Shown here: positions 1 through 6,375 of the stretch, piece by piece
Position numbering within the stretch: position 1 is the stretch's first letter
Layout of the letters: each line of letters opens with the position of its first letter
From: DATMBL01 sp050735975
GTDB lineage: Bacteria; Desulfobacterota; Binatia; UBA9968
Direction of reading: 5' to 3'
Length of the DNA stretch: 8,968 nt
Assembly (NCBI GenBank): GCA_050735975.1
Contig: JBOHVS010000402.1
Span: 1 to 8,968 of the forward strand
Position numbers and translations under genes: made by a program
Notes under the pieces: generated by a model
The model's database searches: none
What the model saw: only the letters and a program-made list of their open reading frames with translations
What the model was told of the DNA's origin: nothing

Positions 1-19
1 CACACGAAACCGCCAAATT

Positions 20-493
20 CTAGGTCAATCCCATGCCGGCTAGTTCATCCAGCATCCGCTGATGGTGGGTGGCGGGCCAGTAAATGCGGCGGCATTCGGG
101 ACACCACGAAAACTTCTCCTGGGTTGCATAGACATACGGCGGAACCGAGTCCTTGACCGACTCTTTTGATCGAGGCTGAAGCAGGGAGTTGCACTCCAGA
201 CAACGGGTAAAGGAATTGACGAGCGGACATAGATGGCGAGTCTCGATCACCTGTCGCAGCTGCTCGCGATAGCGATCGTTCTCGATGAAGAGAAACTCCG
301 GAGGCTGCTTCCTGGCAAGACTTCGATCCCGAGTCAGAATCAGACGATTTTCCGTCCGCGCGGCCCGAATCAAGCCGTATCCGGATAGATGAGGCCCGTA
401 GATCACGTCTTGGCCGATCACCCGCAGCCACTTGGCGAGCTTTCCAAGCATGCGATCGGCGGCGAATTTTTGCATTTCCGATGATGAAGCCAC
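20..493 (-). CDS. Mut7-C family PIN-like ribonuclease with zinc ribbon
   Basis: A 157-residue protein matching the Mut7-C RNase family (PF01927, formerly DUF82), a PIN-like nuclease fold followed by a zinc ribbon. Seen: the N-terminal signature FAADRMLGKLAKWLR (residues 10-24) with acidic Asp13, the LILTRDRSLA strand (51-60) with Asp56, Asp73 in ENDRYREQ, then two zinc-binding pairs Cys98/Cys101 and Cys131/Cys134, and the family ending RIYWPATHHQRM (136-147). Full length for the family. The family is predicted to cleave RNA with metal ions, but its substrates in bacteria are unknown. The start is GTG at 491-493; an in-frame ATG at residue 7 is an equally good start, since neither has a clear Shine-Dalgarno and the conserved domain begins after both. 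Oddities: the segment HLSGYGLIRAA (35-45) lacks the acidic residue often found there, and the usual Gly of the YWxGTH ending is Ala. The gene stands alone, divergent from the next operon. Family assignment is firm; function is inferred. Confidence 0.88.
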   Translation of the reverse strand: MASSSEMQKFAADRMLGKLAKWLRVIGQDVIYGPHLSGYGLIRAARTENRLILTRDRSLARKQPPEFLFIENDRYREQLRQVIETRHLCPLVNSFTRCLECNSLLQPRSKESVKDSVPPYVYATQEKFSWCPECRRIYWPATHHQRMLDELAGMGLT

Positions 494-662
494 AAAGTTT
501 TTGCCTGATGAGTTTGAATCGGCCGTTCTTTGGCTTTACCATATGTGCTTTATCCCGTGCCACAGAACGCCCGTCCCCAGGGCGTGGAAAGGAATTTTCC
601 GAGCTTGCGGAGGGAGCGCTCCGAACGCCACAAGGCGTAACTCCGTCTACGGCATTTACACT
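494..662. other. Divergent intergenic region with clustered hairpins
   Basis: This 169-base gap separates the ribonuclease gene from the transglutaminase operon. It contains a row of short self-complementary units: ACGCCC(567-572)/GGGCGT(580-585), GGAAA(586-590)/TTTCC(596-600), the 10-base palindrome GGAGCGCTCC (613-622), and ACGCC(625-629)/GGCGT(634-638) with an ACAA loop. The last two sit inside an outer pair CGGAG(608-612)/CTCCG(641-645). The plus-strand gene would carry these in its 5' leader. They could be a dispersed repeat unit or a structured leader; the sequence alone does not decide. No convincing coding region is seen here. Confidence 0.55.
514..542 (+). promoter_or_regulatory. Candidate sigma70-type promoter for the transglutaminase-ABC operon
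   Basis: TTGAAT (514-519) and TACCAT (537-542) are separated by 17 bases, matching 4 of 6 positions at each consensus box. Transcription would begin near 549, giving a leader of about 115 bases that includes all the hairpins at 567-645. The match is modest and could be chance. Confidence 0.25.
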
Positions 663-2129
663 ATGCTCGTTAAACGATCCATCGGCGTTGCCATCGTCAT
701 CTTCTGGTGCGTGATGAATGTTTTGCTTCTCAAGCGCCAGCTTTGGGCCCCTTCCCAGCCGCTCACTATTCCCAGCGTCGAAACCATTACAGAGAGCATG
801 CAGGAGTGGTGGGGAGTATTCTACCGCGGAGAGAAAATCGGCTATGCCACTCAGACGATCGACCCCAAATCCGACGGCTACCGAATCCAGGATCATTCCG
901 TATTGCACCTCAACCTCTTGGGCACGACCCAATCCGCGGAGACGCGGCTCAACGTGGACGTGGACAGAGAGTGGACGCTCCAGCGATTTGAGTTCGAACT
1001 TCGGTCCAATGACGTCCGATTCAAAGCCCGTGGTTACGCCTCGCCCGGTAAACTCGCGTTGGAGGTGGATTCCGCCGGGCACATCACTAAAAAGGATATC
1101 CCGCTGAGCCAGCGACCTTACCTTCTGGCCGCGCTGAAACCTTATGTCGCGACACAACAGTTGGAGCCGGGTAAGGAGCATCATTTTTCGACTTTCGATC
1201 CGTCGACTCTCTCCCAGCAAGTAACCACGGTCGTGATCGAAGGCCGGGAACACATTCGCATCGGCGACCGGCTCGAACCTGCAATACGAGTCCGCCAACG
1301 GTTCAAAGGAATTGCGGTGACCTCGTGGTTGGACGGCACAGGCCGGACGCTCAAGGAAGAGAGTCCTGCAGGGCTTTCACTCGTGCGCCAAAGCCGACAA
1401 AAAGCGATGGATTTGTCGGGATCTCGATCCGTCTCGCTGGACCTGATCGCCGAGAGTTCCATCCTGCCGGACAAACCGATCATCCGCCCGGATGAAACGA
1501 CTTCTGTCACATTGAGGATTAGCGGCATCGATCTGGCGAATTTTCCCCTGGTCGGCAACGGGCGTCAGAAGCTGCGCGACGACCGCCTGGAAATCAAGCG
1601 CGAGGATGTTGGCGATCTGACTTCGACCCGATTCCCCGTCCGAGATCGCTTGCTGAACGCCTTCATCCAACCCACGCCTTTTTTGCAGAGCGACCATCCG
1701 CGAATTCGCGCCCTAGCCCGAGAGATCATCGGCGGCGAGAAAGACGCTCGCAAGGCCGCCCTGCGCATCAAAGATTGGGTTTACAGGGAAATCGCCAAAG
1801 AAGCGACGGTGAGCATACCCAACGCGCTCGAGGTCCTGCAAACGAAGAGAGGGGACTGCAACGAACATACCGTCCTTTTCAACGCCCTTGCGCGCGCCGC
1901 CGGGATTCCCGCTAAGACGGTGGTCGGCGTGGTCCACCTGAGAGGCGCGTTTTATTACCACGCCTGGTCCGAGATCTGGCTGGGACAGTGGGTGTCGCTC
2001 GATCCCGTTTTGAACCAGTTTCCCGCGGATGCGACTCACATCAAGTTTCTCGAAGGCGAAATCGACCGTCAGATCGACATTCTACAACTCATCGGGAATT
2101 TGAAAATTCAGGTCGTCGAGGTTTCTTAA
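663..2129 (+). CDS. Membrane-anchored periplasmic transglutaminase-like protein
   Basis: A 488-residue protein with a transglutaminase-like core (COG1305 type) at the C-terminus. Seen: one N-terminal hydrophobic segment (about 6-23) flanked by Lys/Arg, which should anchor it with the bulk in the periplasm; a long region (about 45-330) of strand-like character starting WWGVFYRGEKIGYATQTI; then the core (about 360-460) with the motifs GDCNEH, YYHAWSEIW and SLDPV. These supply the triad Cys399-His433-Asp447. Such folds can act as amidases, proteases or cross-linkers; the substrate here is unknown. The ATG at 663 was chosen because upstream in-frame starts (from 432) would overlap the ribonuclease gene and lack any recognisable domain, while 663 opens directly into a membrane anchor. 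No good Shine-Dalgarno precedes it. The next gene begins 1 base after the stop, so it is the first gene of an operon with an ABC exporter. The core assignment is firm; the role is inferred. Confidence 0.88.
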   Translation: MLVKRSIGVAIVIFWCVMNVLLLKRQLWAPSQPLTIPSVETITESMQEWWGVFYRGEKIGYATQTIDPKSDGYRIQDHSVLHLNLLGTTQSAETRLNVDVDREWTLQRFEFELRSNDVRFKARGYASPGKLALEVDSAGHITKKDIPLSQRPYLLAALKPYVATQQLEPGKEHHFSTFDPSTLSQQVTTVVIEGREHIRIGDRLEPAIRVRQRFKGIAVTSWLDGTGRTLKEESPAGLSLVRQSRQKAMDLSGSRSVSLDLIAESSILPDKPIIRPDETTSVTLRISGIDLANFPLVGNGRQKLRDDRLEIKREDVGDLTSTRFPVRDRLLNAFIQPTPFLQSDHPRIRALAREIIGGEKDARKAALRIKDWVYREIAKEATVSIPNALEVLQTKRGDCNEHTVLFNALARAAGIPAKTVVGVVHLRGAFYYHAWSEIWLGQWVSLDPVLNQFPADATHIKFLEGEIDRQIDILQLIGNLKIQVVEVS

Positions 2130-2130
2130 C

Positions 2131-2889
2131 GTGATCAAACTGCTCAATGTAACCAAGCGCTACGGCCATTTGGCTGCCGTAGATGGATTGAATCTCGAGG
2201 TTGGCCGCGGAGAGATCTTTGGCTTTCTTGGTCCGAACGGCGCGGGCAAAACAACGACCATACGCGTGATGATGGGCATCTTGAAAGCCAGCTCCGGTCA
2301 AGTCTTCCTGGGGGGCTACGACGTGGAACGCGCGCCGGCGCAGGCAAAAGCAATCTCCGGTTTTATTCCCGACAGGCCGTTCATCTATGAAAAATTGAGC
2401 GGCGATGAATTCCTGCATTTCGTCGGCAAACTGCACCGGCTGGATTCGCAACGTCTCGAGCGGCGCGTCGCGGAATTGTTGGAGCATTTCGAATTGAGCG
2501 GCTGGAAAGACGAACTGGTGGAAAGTTATTCACACGGCATGAAGCAGCGCCTGGTCGTTTGCGCGTCGCTGATACATGAGCCGCGTATCTTGATCGTCGA
2601 TGAGCCGATGGTGGGCATGGACCCGAGAGGCGCCCGCAAACTCAAAGATCTGTTTCGTTCTCTCGCGAATAACGGCACGACGGTGTTTGTTTCGACCCAT
2701 AGCATCAGTGTCGCCGAAGAGATTTGCCATAAGATCGGCATTATCCAGCGAGGCCGATTAATCGCCTGTGGCGATATGGCGGAGCTTTACGCCCAGGCCA
2801 AAACTCAAGATGGCAATCTTGAGAACGTGTTTCTGGAATTGACCCGGGAACAATCTGCAAACGAAATGAATCGGGAAACCCGGTTATGA
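2131..2889 (+). CDS. ABC transporter ATP-binding protein (ABC-2 exporter type)
   Basis: A 252-residue nucleotide-binding subunit that should power the permease encoded next. Seen: Walker A GPNGAGKTT (34-42), signature SHGMKQR (134-140, replacing LSGGQ), Walker B ILIVDE (153-158), D-loop GMDP (162-165) and switch His190 in STHS. The C-terminal GNLENVFLELT (228-238) resembles the tail of ABC-2 exporter ATPases of the CcmA/COG1131 group. The Q-loop position reads FIPDRPFIYEKLSG (78-91), with Asp81 where many families have Gln; this PD form is, from memory, common in this exporter subgroup. The start is GTG at 2131, 1 base after the transglutaminase stop, with GAGG at 2118-2121 about 9 bases upstream inside the preceding gene. 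The stop overlaps the permease start as ATGA, so translation is probably coupled. The transported substrate cannot be read from the sequence. Confidence 0.95.
   Translation: MIKLLNVTKRYGHLAAVDGLNLEVGRGEIFGFLGPNGAGKTTTIRVMMGILKASSGQVFLGGYDVERAPAQAKAISGFIPDRPFIYEKLSGDEFLHFVGKLHRLDSQRLERRVAELLEHFELSGWKDELVESYSHGMKQRLVVCASLIHEPRILIVDEPMVGMDPRGARKLKDLFRSLANNGTTVFVSTHSISVAEEICHKIGIIQRGRLIACGDMAELYAQAKTQDGNLENVFLELTREQSANEMNRETRL
2869..2885 (+). promoter_or_regulatory. Hairpin directly before the permease start codon
   Basis: AATCGGG (2869-2875) and CCCGGTT (2879-2885) can pair over 7 bases, with one T-G wobble, across an AAA loop. The stem ends at the base before the permease ATG. It occupies the position where a Shine-Dalgarno would be, so a ribosome finishing the ATPase gene would have to melt it. 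It lies inside coding sequence, so chance is possible. Confidence 0.35.
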
Positions 2890-4577
2890 ACTCCATTGCC
2901 GTCCTGCTCTCGCCGTTTTGGCTCTCGTGGAAGAACGACTTTCTCCGCGGTGGAAAACAATGGGGACGCCGTCTCCTCCTTCTCGGCCTGGCGGGCGGTT
3001 TTTGGTTCGGCACCTACTACGTAATTCGGCGAGTTTTAGTTTATTTCCAATCCGTCTACGATCTGGGACCCGGACTCGCCTACCAGCTCCTGCTGATGAT
3101 CATGATGACTTTCTTGTCGCTGCTCCTGTTCAGCAATCTGGTGACTTCCCTGTCGGCGTTTTTTCTGGCGCGGGACCTCGATTTAGTATTATCGACCCGC
3201 GTTCCGAACAGTTCGTTTTTTTACTCGCGGCTGGCGACAACGACCCTGAACTCCTCCTGGATGGTGCTGTTTTTCAGCCTGCCGATTTTCGTCGCGTACG
3301 GTGTTGTCTTTGGCGGCGGTTTTACCTTTTATATTTGGCTGCTGATCATACTGCCGTTGTTTTTGATTATTCCCGCCGCGCTTGGCGTTTTGATCACTCA
3401 CCTCCTGGTTTACTCGCTGCCGGCAAAGCGTATTCGCGATATTCTTTTTTTCATCGGCCTGTTTTCGTTCATTATTATTTATTTTTTGTTCCGCTTCTCA
3501 CAGCCGGAAAGACTGGTTCAGCCCGAGTCGTTTGGTCACTTCTTGCAATTTATGGCCGCTATGGAGACACCCTCCGCGCCGTTTTTACCCAGCAGTTGGT
3601 CTGCAGAGGTGCTGGCAGGCGCTTTGTTCAATCGCGCCACTGACCAGGGCTTCTTGTACGCCCTGCTCGCCAGCTACGCTCTTTTCTTCCCACTCGTTGC
3701 CTCCTGGGTTTCGGGCGCCGTGTATTTAACGGGTTGGTCCAAGGCGCAGGAATCGAGACAAGGACGGCGCAGGCATGAGTTTTTTGAGCTGCTTCTGAAT
3801 TGGCTCGTGCGTCCCTTTCCCGAGATCTTGCGCGCGCTCATGGTCAAGGACATCAAAACCTTTCTGCGCGACAGCACGCAATGGTCGCAGCTGTTTTTGC
3901 TGCTGGCGCTGATCGTCGTTTACCTTTACAATTTCAAAGTGTTGCCACTCGATCGCTCGCCCATTCCGAGCGCGACTCTAACGACTGCGGTCTCTTTCGT
4001 TAATCTTGGGCTGGCCGGCTTCGTCCTGAGCGCCGTGGCAATGCGATTTGCCTTTCCCGCGGTCAGCCTCGAGGGTAATGCGTTTTGGGTTCTCCAAACC
4101 TCTCCCATCTCTCTCCGCACCCTGCTTTGGAGCAAGTTCTGGCTCAACTTCGTGCCGCTGCTCCTGCTCGGAGAAATACTGGTTTTTCTCAGCAACTTGC
4201 TTCTCCGGGCGCCCACTTGGATGATGATCCTCTCGCTCGTGACCGTGCTTCTGATGACCCTCGGCATCAGCGCCATCTGCGTCGGGGTCGGAGCGCTTTA
4301 CCCGAAGTTCAGCTACGATCACGCCGCCGAAATTCCCACCAGTTTCGGCGGCGCGGTTTGCATGATCTTGAGCATCGCTTTCATCGGCGTTGCAGTCATG
4401 ATCGAGGCCGGGCCGATCTATCTGCTCGCAGTGGACGCGCTGCATCCCGGAAGGTTGCGGGTCCCTGGGATCTGGATCATTGGGCCTTCCTTAGCGGCTG
4501 TTTTGGTTTTGACGAGTGTCGCGGTAATCGTGCCGCTCAGAACGGGGTTAAAAAACCTGGAGCGACTGAAAGGATAA
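2886..4577 (+). CDS. ABC-2 type permease, apparent fusion of two half-permeases
   Basis: A 563-residue integral membrane protein with about 12 hydrophobic segments, near residues 28-47, 66-92, 123-143, 147-177, 185-203, 256-280, 334-350, 366-388, 416-438, 445-471, 487-506 and 527-550. ABC-2 permeases usually have six helices and work as dimers; here a basic cytoplasmic stretch (about 282-333, with GRRRHEFF and KDIKTFLRD) divides two sets of six. The segment before helix 1 (KNDFLRGGKQWGRRLLLL, from residue 16) resembles the segment before helix 7 (KDIKTFLRDSTQWSQLFLLL, from residue 321), which supports an internal duplication. It should form the whole channel for the ATPase encoded just upstream. 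The ATG at 2886 overlaps the ATPase stop by 4 bases. A short hairpin (2869-2885) sits directly before the start in place of a Shine-Dalgarno, so it probably depends on coupling. Substrate unknown. Confidence 0.9.
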   Translation: MNSIAVLLSPFWLSWKNDFLRGGKQWGRRLLLLGLAGGFWFGTYYVIRRVLVYFQSVYDLGPGLAYQLLLMIMMTFLSLLLFSNLVTSLSAFFLARDLDLVLSTRVPNSSFFYSRLATTTLNSSWMVLFFSLPIFVAYGVVFGGGFTFYIWLLIILPLFLIIPAALGVLITHLLVYSLPAKRIRDILFFIGLFSFIIIYFLFRFSQPERLVQPESFGHFLQFMAAMETPSAPFLPSSWSAEVLAGALFNRATDQGFLYALLASYALFFPLVASWVSGAVYLTGWSKAQESRQGRRRHEFFELLLNWLVRPFPEILRALMVKDIKTFLRDSTQWSQLFLLLALIVVYLYNFKVLPLDRSPIPSATLTTAVSFVNLGLAGFVLSAVAMRFAFPAVSLEGNAFWVLQTSPISLRTLLWSKFWLNFVPLLLLGEILVFLSNLLLRAPTWMMILSLVTVLLMTLGISAICVGVGALYPKFSYDHAAEIPTSFGGAVCMILSIAFIGVAVMIEAGPIYLLAVDALHPGRLRVPGIWIIGPSLAAVLVLTSVAVIVPLRTGLKNLERLKG

Positions 4578-4600
4578 AAACCGCTTATTTACTTCGTTAG

Positions 4601-4738
4601 TTAGCAGGCTGCTGAAAAAACCTCTCGGAGTCCTTCGACCAGGCTCAGAACGAACGGAGGGGCATTGATATCATTGATGATTTCCGTTCATCCTGAGGCT
4701 CTCGAAGCATTCCGAACCTTTTTTCAGCAACTTGCTAG
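4601..4738. repeat. Imperfect palindromic element (MITE/REP-like), about 138 bp
   Basis: Two arms (about 4603-4658 and 4683-4736) are inverted copies around a 24-base centre. The outer 18 bases of the arms (4603-4620 and 4719-4736) match at 16 positions, including AAAAAA/TTTTTT, and the inner 15 bases (4644-4658 and 4683-4697) match at 13; the middle of the arms is looser and needs a small gap. The centre holds the palindrome TGATATCA (4666-4673). The phrase TCCTTCGACCAGGCTCAG (4630-4647) resembles a dispersed intergenic repeat I recall from many environmental genomes. No transposase is encoded, so any movement would have to be driven in trans. It fills most of the gap after the ABC operon, and its T-run at 4719-4724 could help terminate transcription. 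Confidence 0.75.
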
Positions 4739-4768
4739 AAGGATTACTTAACCTCAACCTGCCTTTTT

Positions 4769-5437
4769 GTGGAACTGATACACACCATCTACGAGCCGAG
4801 CGGTGCCGGGCCGCACCCGGCAGTTCTCACTCTCCACGGCCGGGGCGCCAACGCCTTCGATCTGCTCGGGCTCGCGCCACACCTTTGCGACGGCCGTTTT
4901 TTGGTTATTTGCCCGCAAGGACCGTTGGAGACTCCCATAGGACCGGGAGTCAGTGGCTATTCGTGGTACCCGCTCAGCATGGGAGGCCCGCCCGATGTCC
5001 CCGCCATTCTTTCAGCGCGGGAAAAACTCCAGCGGTTCCTTGAGCAAGCTTTGGGGCGTTATCCCATTGATGCGAAGAAGCTGGTGGCGCTGGGATTCAG
5101 TCAGGGCGGGGTGATGGCCTACACTCTGGCCCTTACGATGCCGGAGCGATTCGCCGCGTTTGCCGCCCTCAGTTCCTGGCTGCCGGTCGAGGCATTTCAA
5201 CAAATCTCCCTGAGCGACGGCTGCCGTTCACTGCCGACTCTGGTGCAGCACGGCGCCCGGGACGGCATGATTCAGGTAAGTCGGGCACGGGATTCAGTCG
5301 AAAAACTGAGAGAGTGGCAAGTTCCGGTGACTTATCGCGAATACGACATGGATCATGAAATCACGCCGAGCAATCTCAGCGACCTCTCCGCGTGGCTGGA
5401 AGAGAAAGTTCTTTCCCCGATTTCGATAGCCGGTTAG
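4769..5437 (+). CDS. Alpha/beta hydrolase, phospholipase/carboxylesterase family
   Basis: A 222-residue cytoplasmic-type serine hydrolase of the Abhydrolase_2 (PF02230) group, which cleaves short-chain carboxyl esters or acyl groups. Seen: the oxyanion strand LHGRG (22-26), the nucleophile elbow GFSQGG with Ser111, the acid HGARDGMI with Asp165, and His196 in DMDHEIT. The full triad and normal length indicate an active enzyme, although the natural substrate is unknown. There is no signal peptide. The start is GTG at 4769: the frame is closed upstream by a TAG at 4736 that lies in the end of the palindromic repeat, and no ATG, TTG or other GTG in frame lies between. There is no good Shine-Dalgarno at the right distance (AGAAGGA at 4737-4743 is about 25 bases away). 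The gene ends 4 bases from the convergent htpX stop. Family assignment is strong; the start is less certain. Confidence 0.88.
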   Translation: MELIHTIYEPSGAGPHPAVLTLHGRGANAFDLLGLAPHLCDGRFLVICPQGPLETPIGPGVSGYSWYPLSMGGPPDVPAILSAREKLQRFLEQALGRYPIDAKKLVALGFSQGGVMAYTLALTMPERFAAFAALSSWLPVEAFQQISLSDGCRSLPTLVQHGARDGMIQVSRARDSVEKLREWQVPVTYREYDMDHEITPSNLSDLSAWLEEKVLSPISIAG

Positions 5438-5441
5438 CGCC

Positions 5442-6326
5442 TCAGTAAGCCGGGGCAACAACGACCCGAGATCCGGCCATCGCTTCCAGGCGGGCGATCC
5501 GCTCTGCCATCGGCGGGTGCGTGCTGAACAGACTGGCCAGCCCGCCGGCGGTGAGAGGATTGACGATGAACATGTGGGCCGTCGCATTCGCGGTTGCTTG
5601 GTTTACGTGAAGCGGAAGGTTTTGGGTGCCCATGTGCAGCTTTCTGAGCGCGCTGGCGAGGGCCAACGGATCACCAGTGATTTTCGCTCCGCCTTCATCC
5701 GCGCCATATTCCCTCGACCGGGACACCGCCATTTGGATCAACATAGCGGCAATCGGCGCCACGATCATCATAAACAGCAGGCTCAACATGCCCCCGCCGC
5801 CTTCTTCATCCCGATCGCGGCCGCCGCCGAAAATCGCCGCCCACTGGGCCATGTACGCCAGGTAACTGATCGCGCCGGCGATCGTGGCGGCAATGGTGCT
5901 GACGAGAATGTCGCGATTCATGACGTGGGCCAACTCATGACCCAACACACCGGCCAATTCCCTCTTGGTCAAGATACGCCGGATTCCGTCGGTTACGGCA
6001 ACGGCTGCATGCTGCGGATTGCGCCCGGTTGCAAATGCGTTAGGTGTGTCCTGCGGCAGGACGTAAACCTTAGGCATCGGCAAATTTGCCCTTTGCGCCA
6101 AATTTTGAACCAGTCCGTAAAGCTCCGGTTCGTCCTGAGCGGTTACCTCTTTCCCGCGGTACATCGAGATGACGATCTTGTCGCTAAACCAGTAACTGAC
6201 GAAGTTCATGCCACCGGCAAGGATCAGCGCCAAAATAGCCCCCTGTCGTCCACCGAGCATATCACCGATCCAGATTAGCAGAGCGGTCATTGCGGCCAAC
6301 AGGATCGTCGTACGAAACGTATTCAT
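5442..6326 (-). CDS. htpX: HtpX-like membrane zinc metalloprotease
   Basis: A 294-residue M48B-family protease of the inner membrane, which in characterised bacteria helps degrade misfolded membrane proteins alongside FtsH. Seen: two N-terminal hydrophobic helices (about 7-22 and 29-46), the zinc-binding HELAH motif (His130, Glu131, His134), two further helices (about 140-165 and 180-200), the third zinc ligand Glu206 in SREYGAD, and the C-terminal FSTHPPMAERI signature (267-277). A glycine- and acid-rich loop (167-179, GGGRDRDEEGGGG) links helices 3 and 4. All catalytic residues are present and the length is typical. The ATG is preceded by a strong AAGGAGG (complement of 6331-6337) at short spacing. 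It is transcribed alone, divergent from the oxidoreductase gene and convergent with the esterase, with 4 bases between stops. Confidence 0.96.
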   Translation of the reverse strand: MNTFRTTILLAAMTALLIWIGDMLGGRQGAILALILAGGMNFVSYWFSDKIVISMYRGKEVTAQDEPELYGLVQNLAQRANLPMPKVYVLPQDTPNAFATGRNPQHAAVAVTDGIRRILTKRELAGVLGHELAHVMNRDILVSTIAATIAGAISYLAYMAQWAAIFGGGRDRDEEGGGGMLSLLFMMIVAPIAAMLIQMAVSRSREYGADEGGAKITGDPLALASALRKLHMGTQNLPLHVNQATANATAHMFIVNPLTAGGLASLFSTHPPMAERIARLEAMAGSRVVVAPAY

Positions 6327-6330
6327 ACGC

Positions 6331-6337
6331 CCTCCTT
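6331..6337 (-). promoter_or_regulatory. Shine-Dalgarno site of htpX
   Basis: The minus strand reads AAGGAGG followed by 4 bases and the ATG at 6324-6326. This is the best-matching ribosome binding site in the window and fixes the htpX start. Confidence 0.8.
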
Positions 6338-6347
6338 CTTTGCGGAT

Positions 6348-6375
6348 ATCCTACGAAATGGATAAGCTAAGTCAA
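6348..6375 (-). promoter_or_regulatory. Candidate sigma70-type promoter of htpX
   Basis: On the minus strand TTGACT (complement of 6370-6375, 5 of 6 consensus positions) is followed after 16 bases by TAGGAT (complement of 6348-6353, 4 of 6). Transcription would start close to the Shine-Dalgarno region, giving a very short leader. In many bacteria htpX is heat- or envelope-stress-controlled; nothing here clearly matches a heat-shock sigma box. Confidence 0.4.

Noticed and set aside
432..662. Upstream extension of the transglutaminase-like protein by 77 residues
   Set aside because: It would overlap the start of the divergent ribonuclease gene and run through the hairpin cluster; the ATG at 663 opens directly into the membrane anchor.
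45..1298. Long open frame of 417 residues on the minus strand across the ribonuclease and transglutaminase genes
   Set aside because: It overlaps two genes with clear family motifs, has no recognisable domain, and its composition (Arg/Ser rich) is that of an antisense shadow frame.
4085..4600. Plus-strand 171-residue frame overlapping the end of the permease
   Set aside because: It is Arg/His/Ala-rich shadow coding; the permease frame is hydrophobic and continuous to its stop.
4601..4738. CRISPR or riboswitch reading of the palindromic element
   Set aside because: There are no repeated units with spacers and no known riboswitch core; two inverted arms around a short centre fit a MITE/REP-like element better.
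5517..6278. 253-residue plus-strand frame antisense to htpX
   Set aside because: htpX has intact catalytic motifs and a strong ribosome site; the antisense frame has no domain features.
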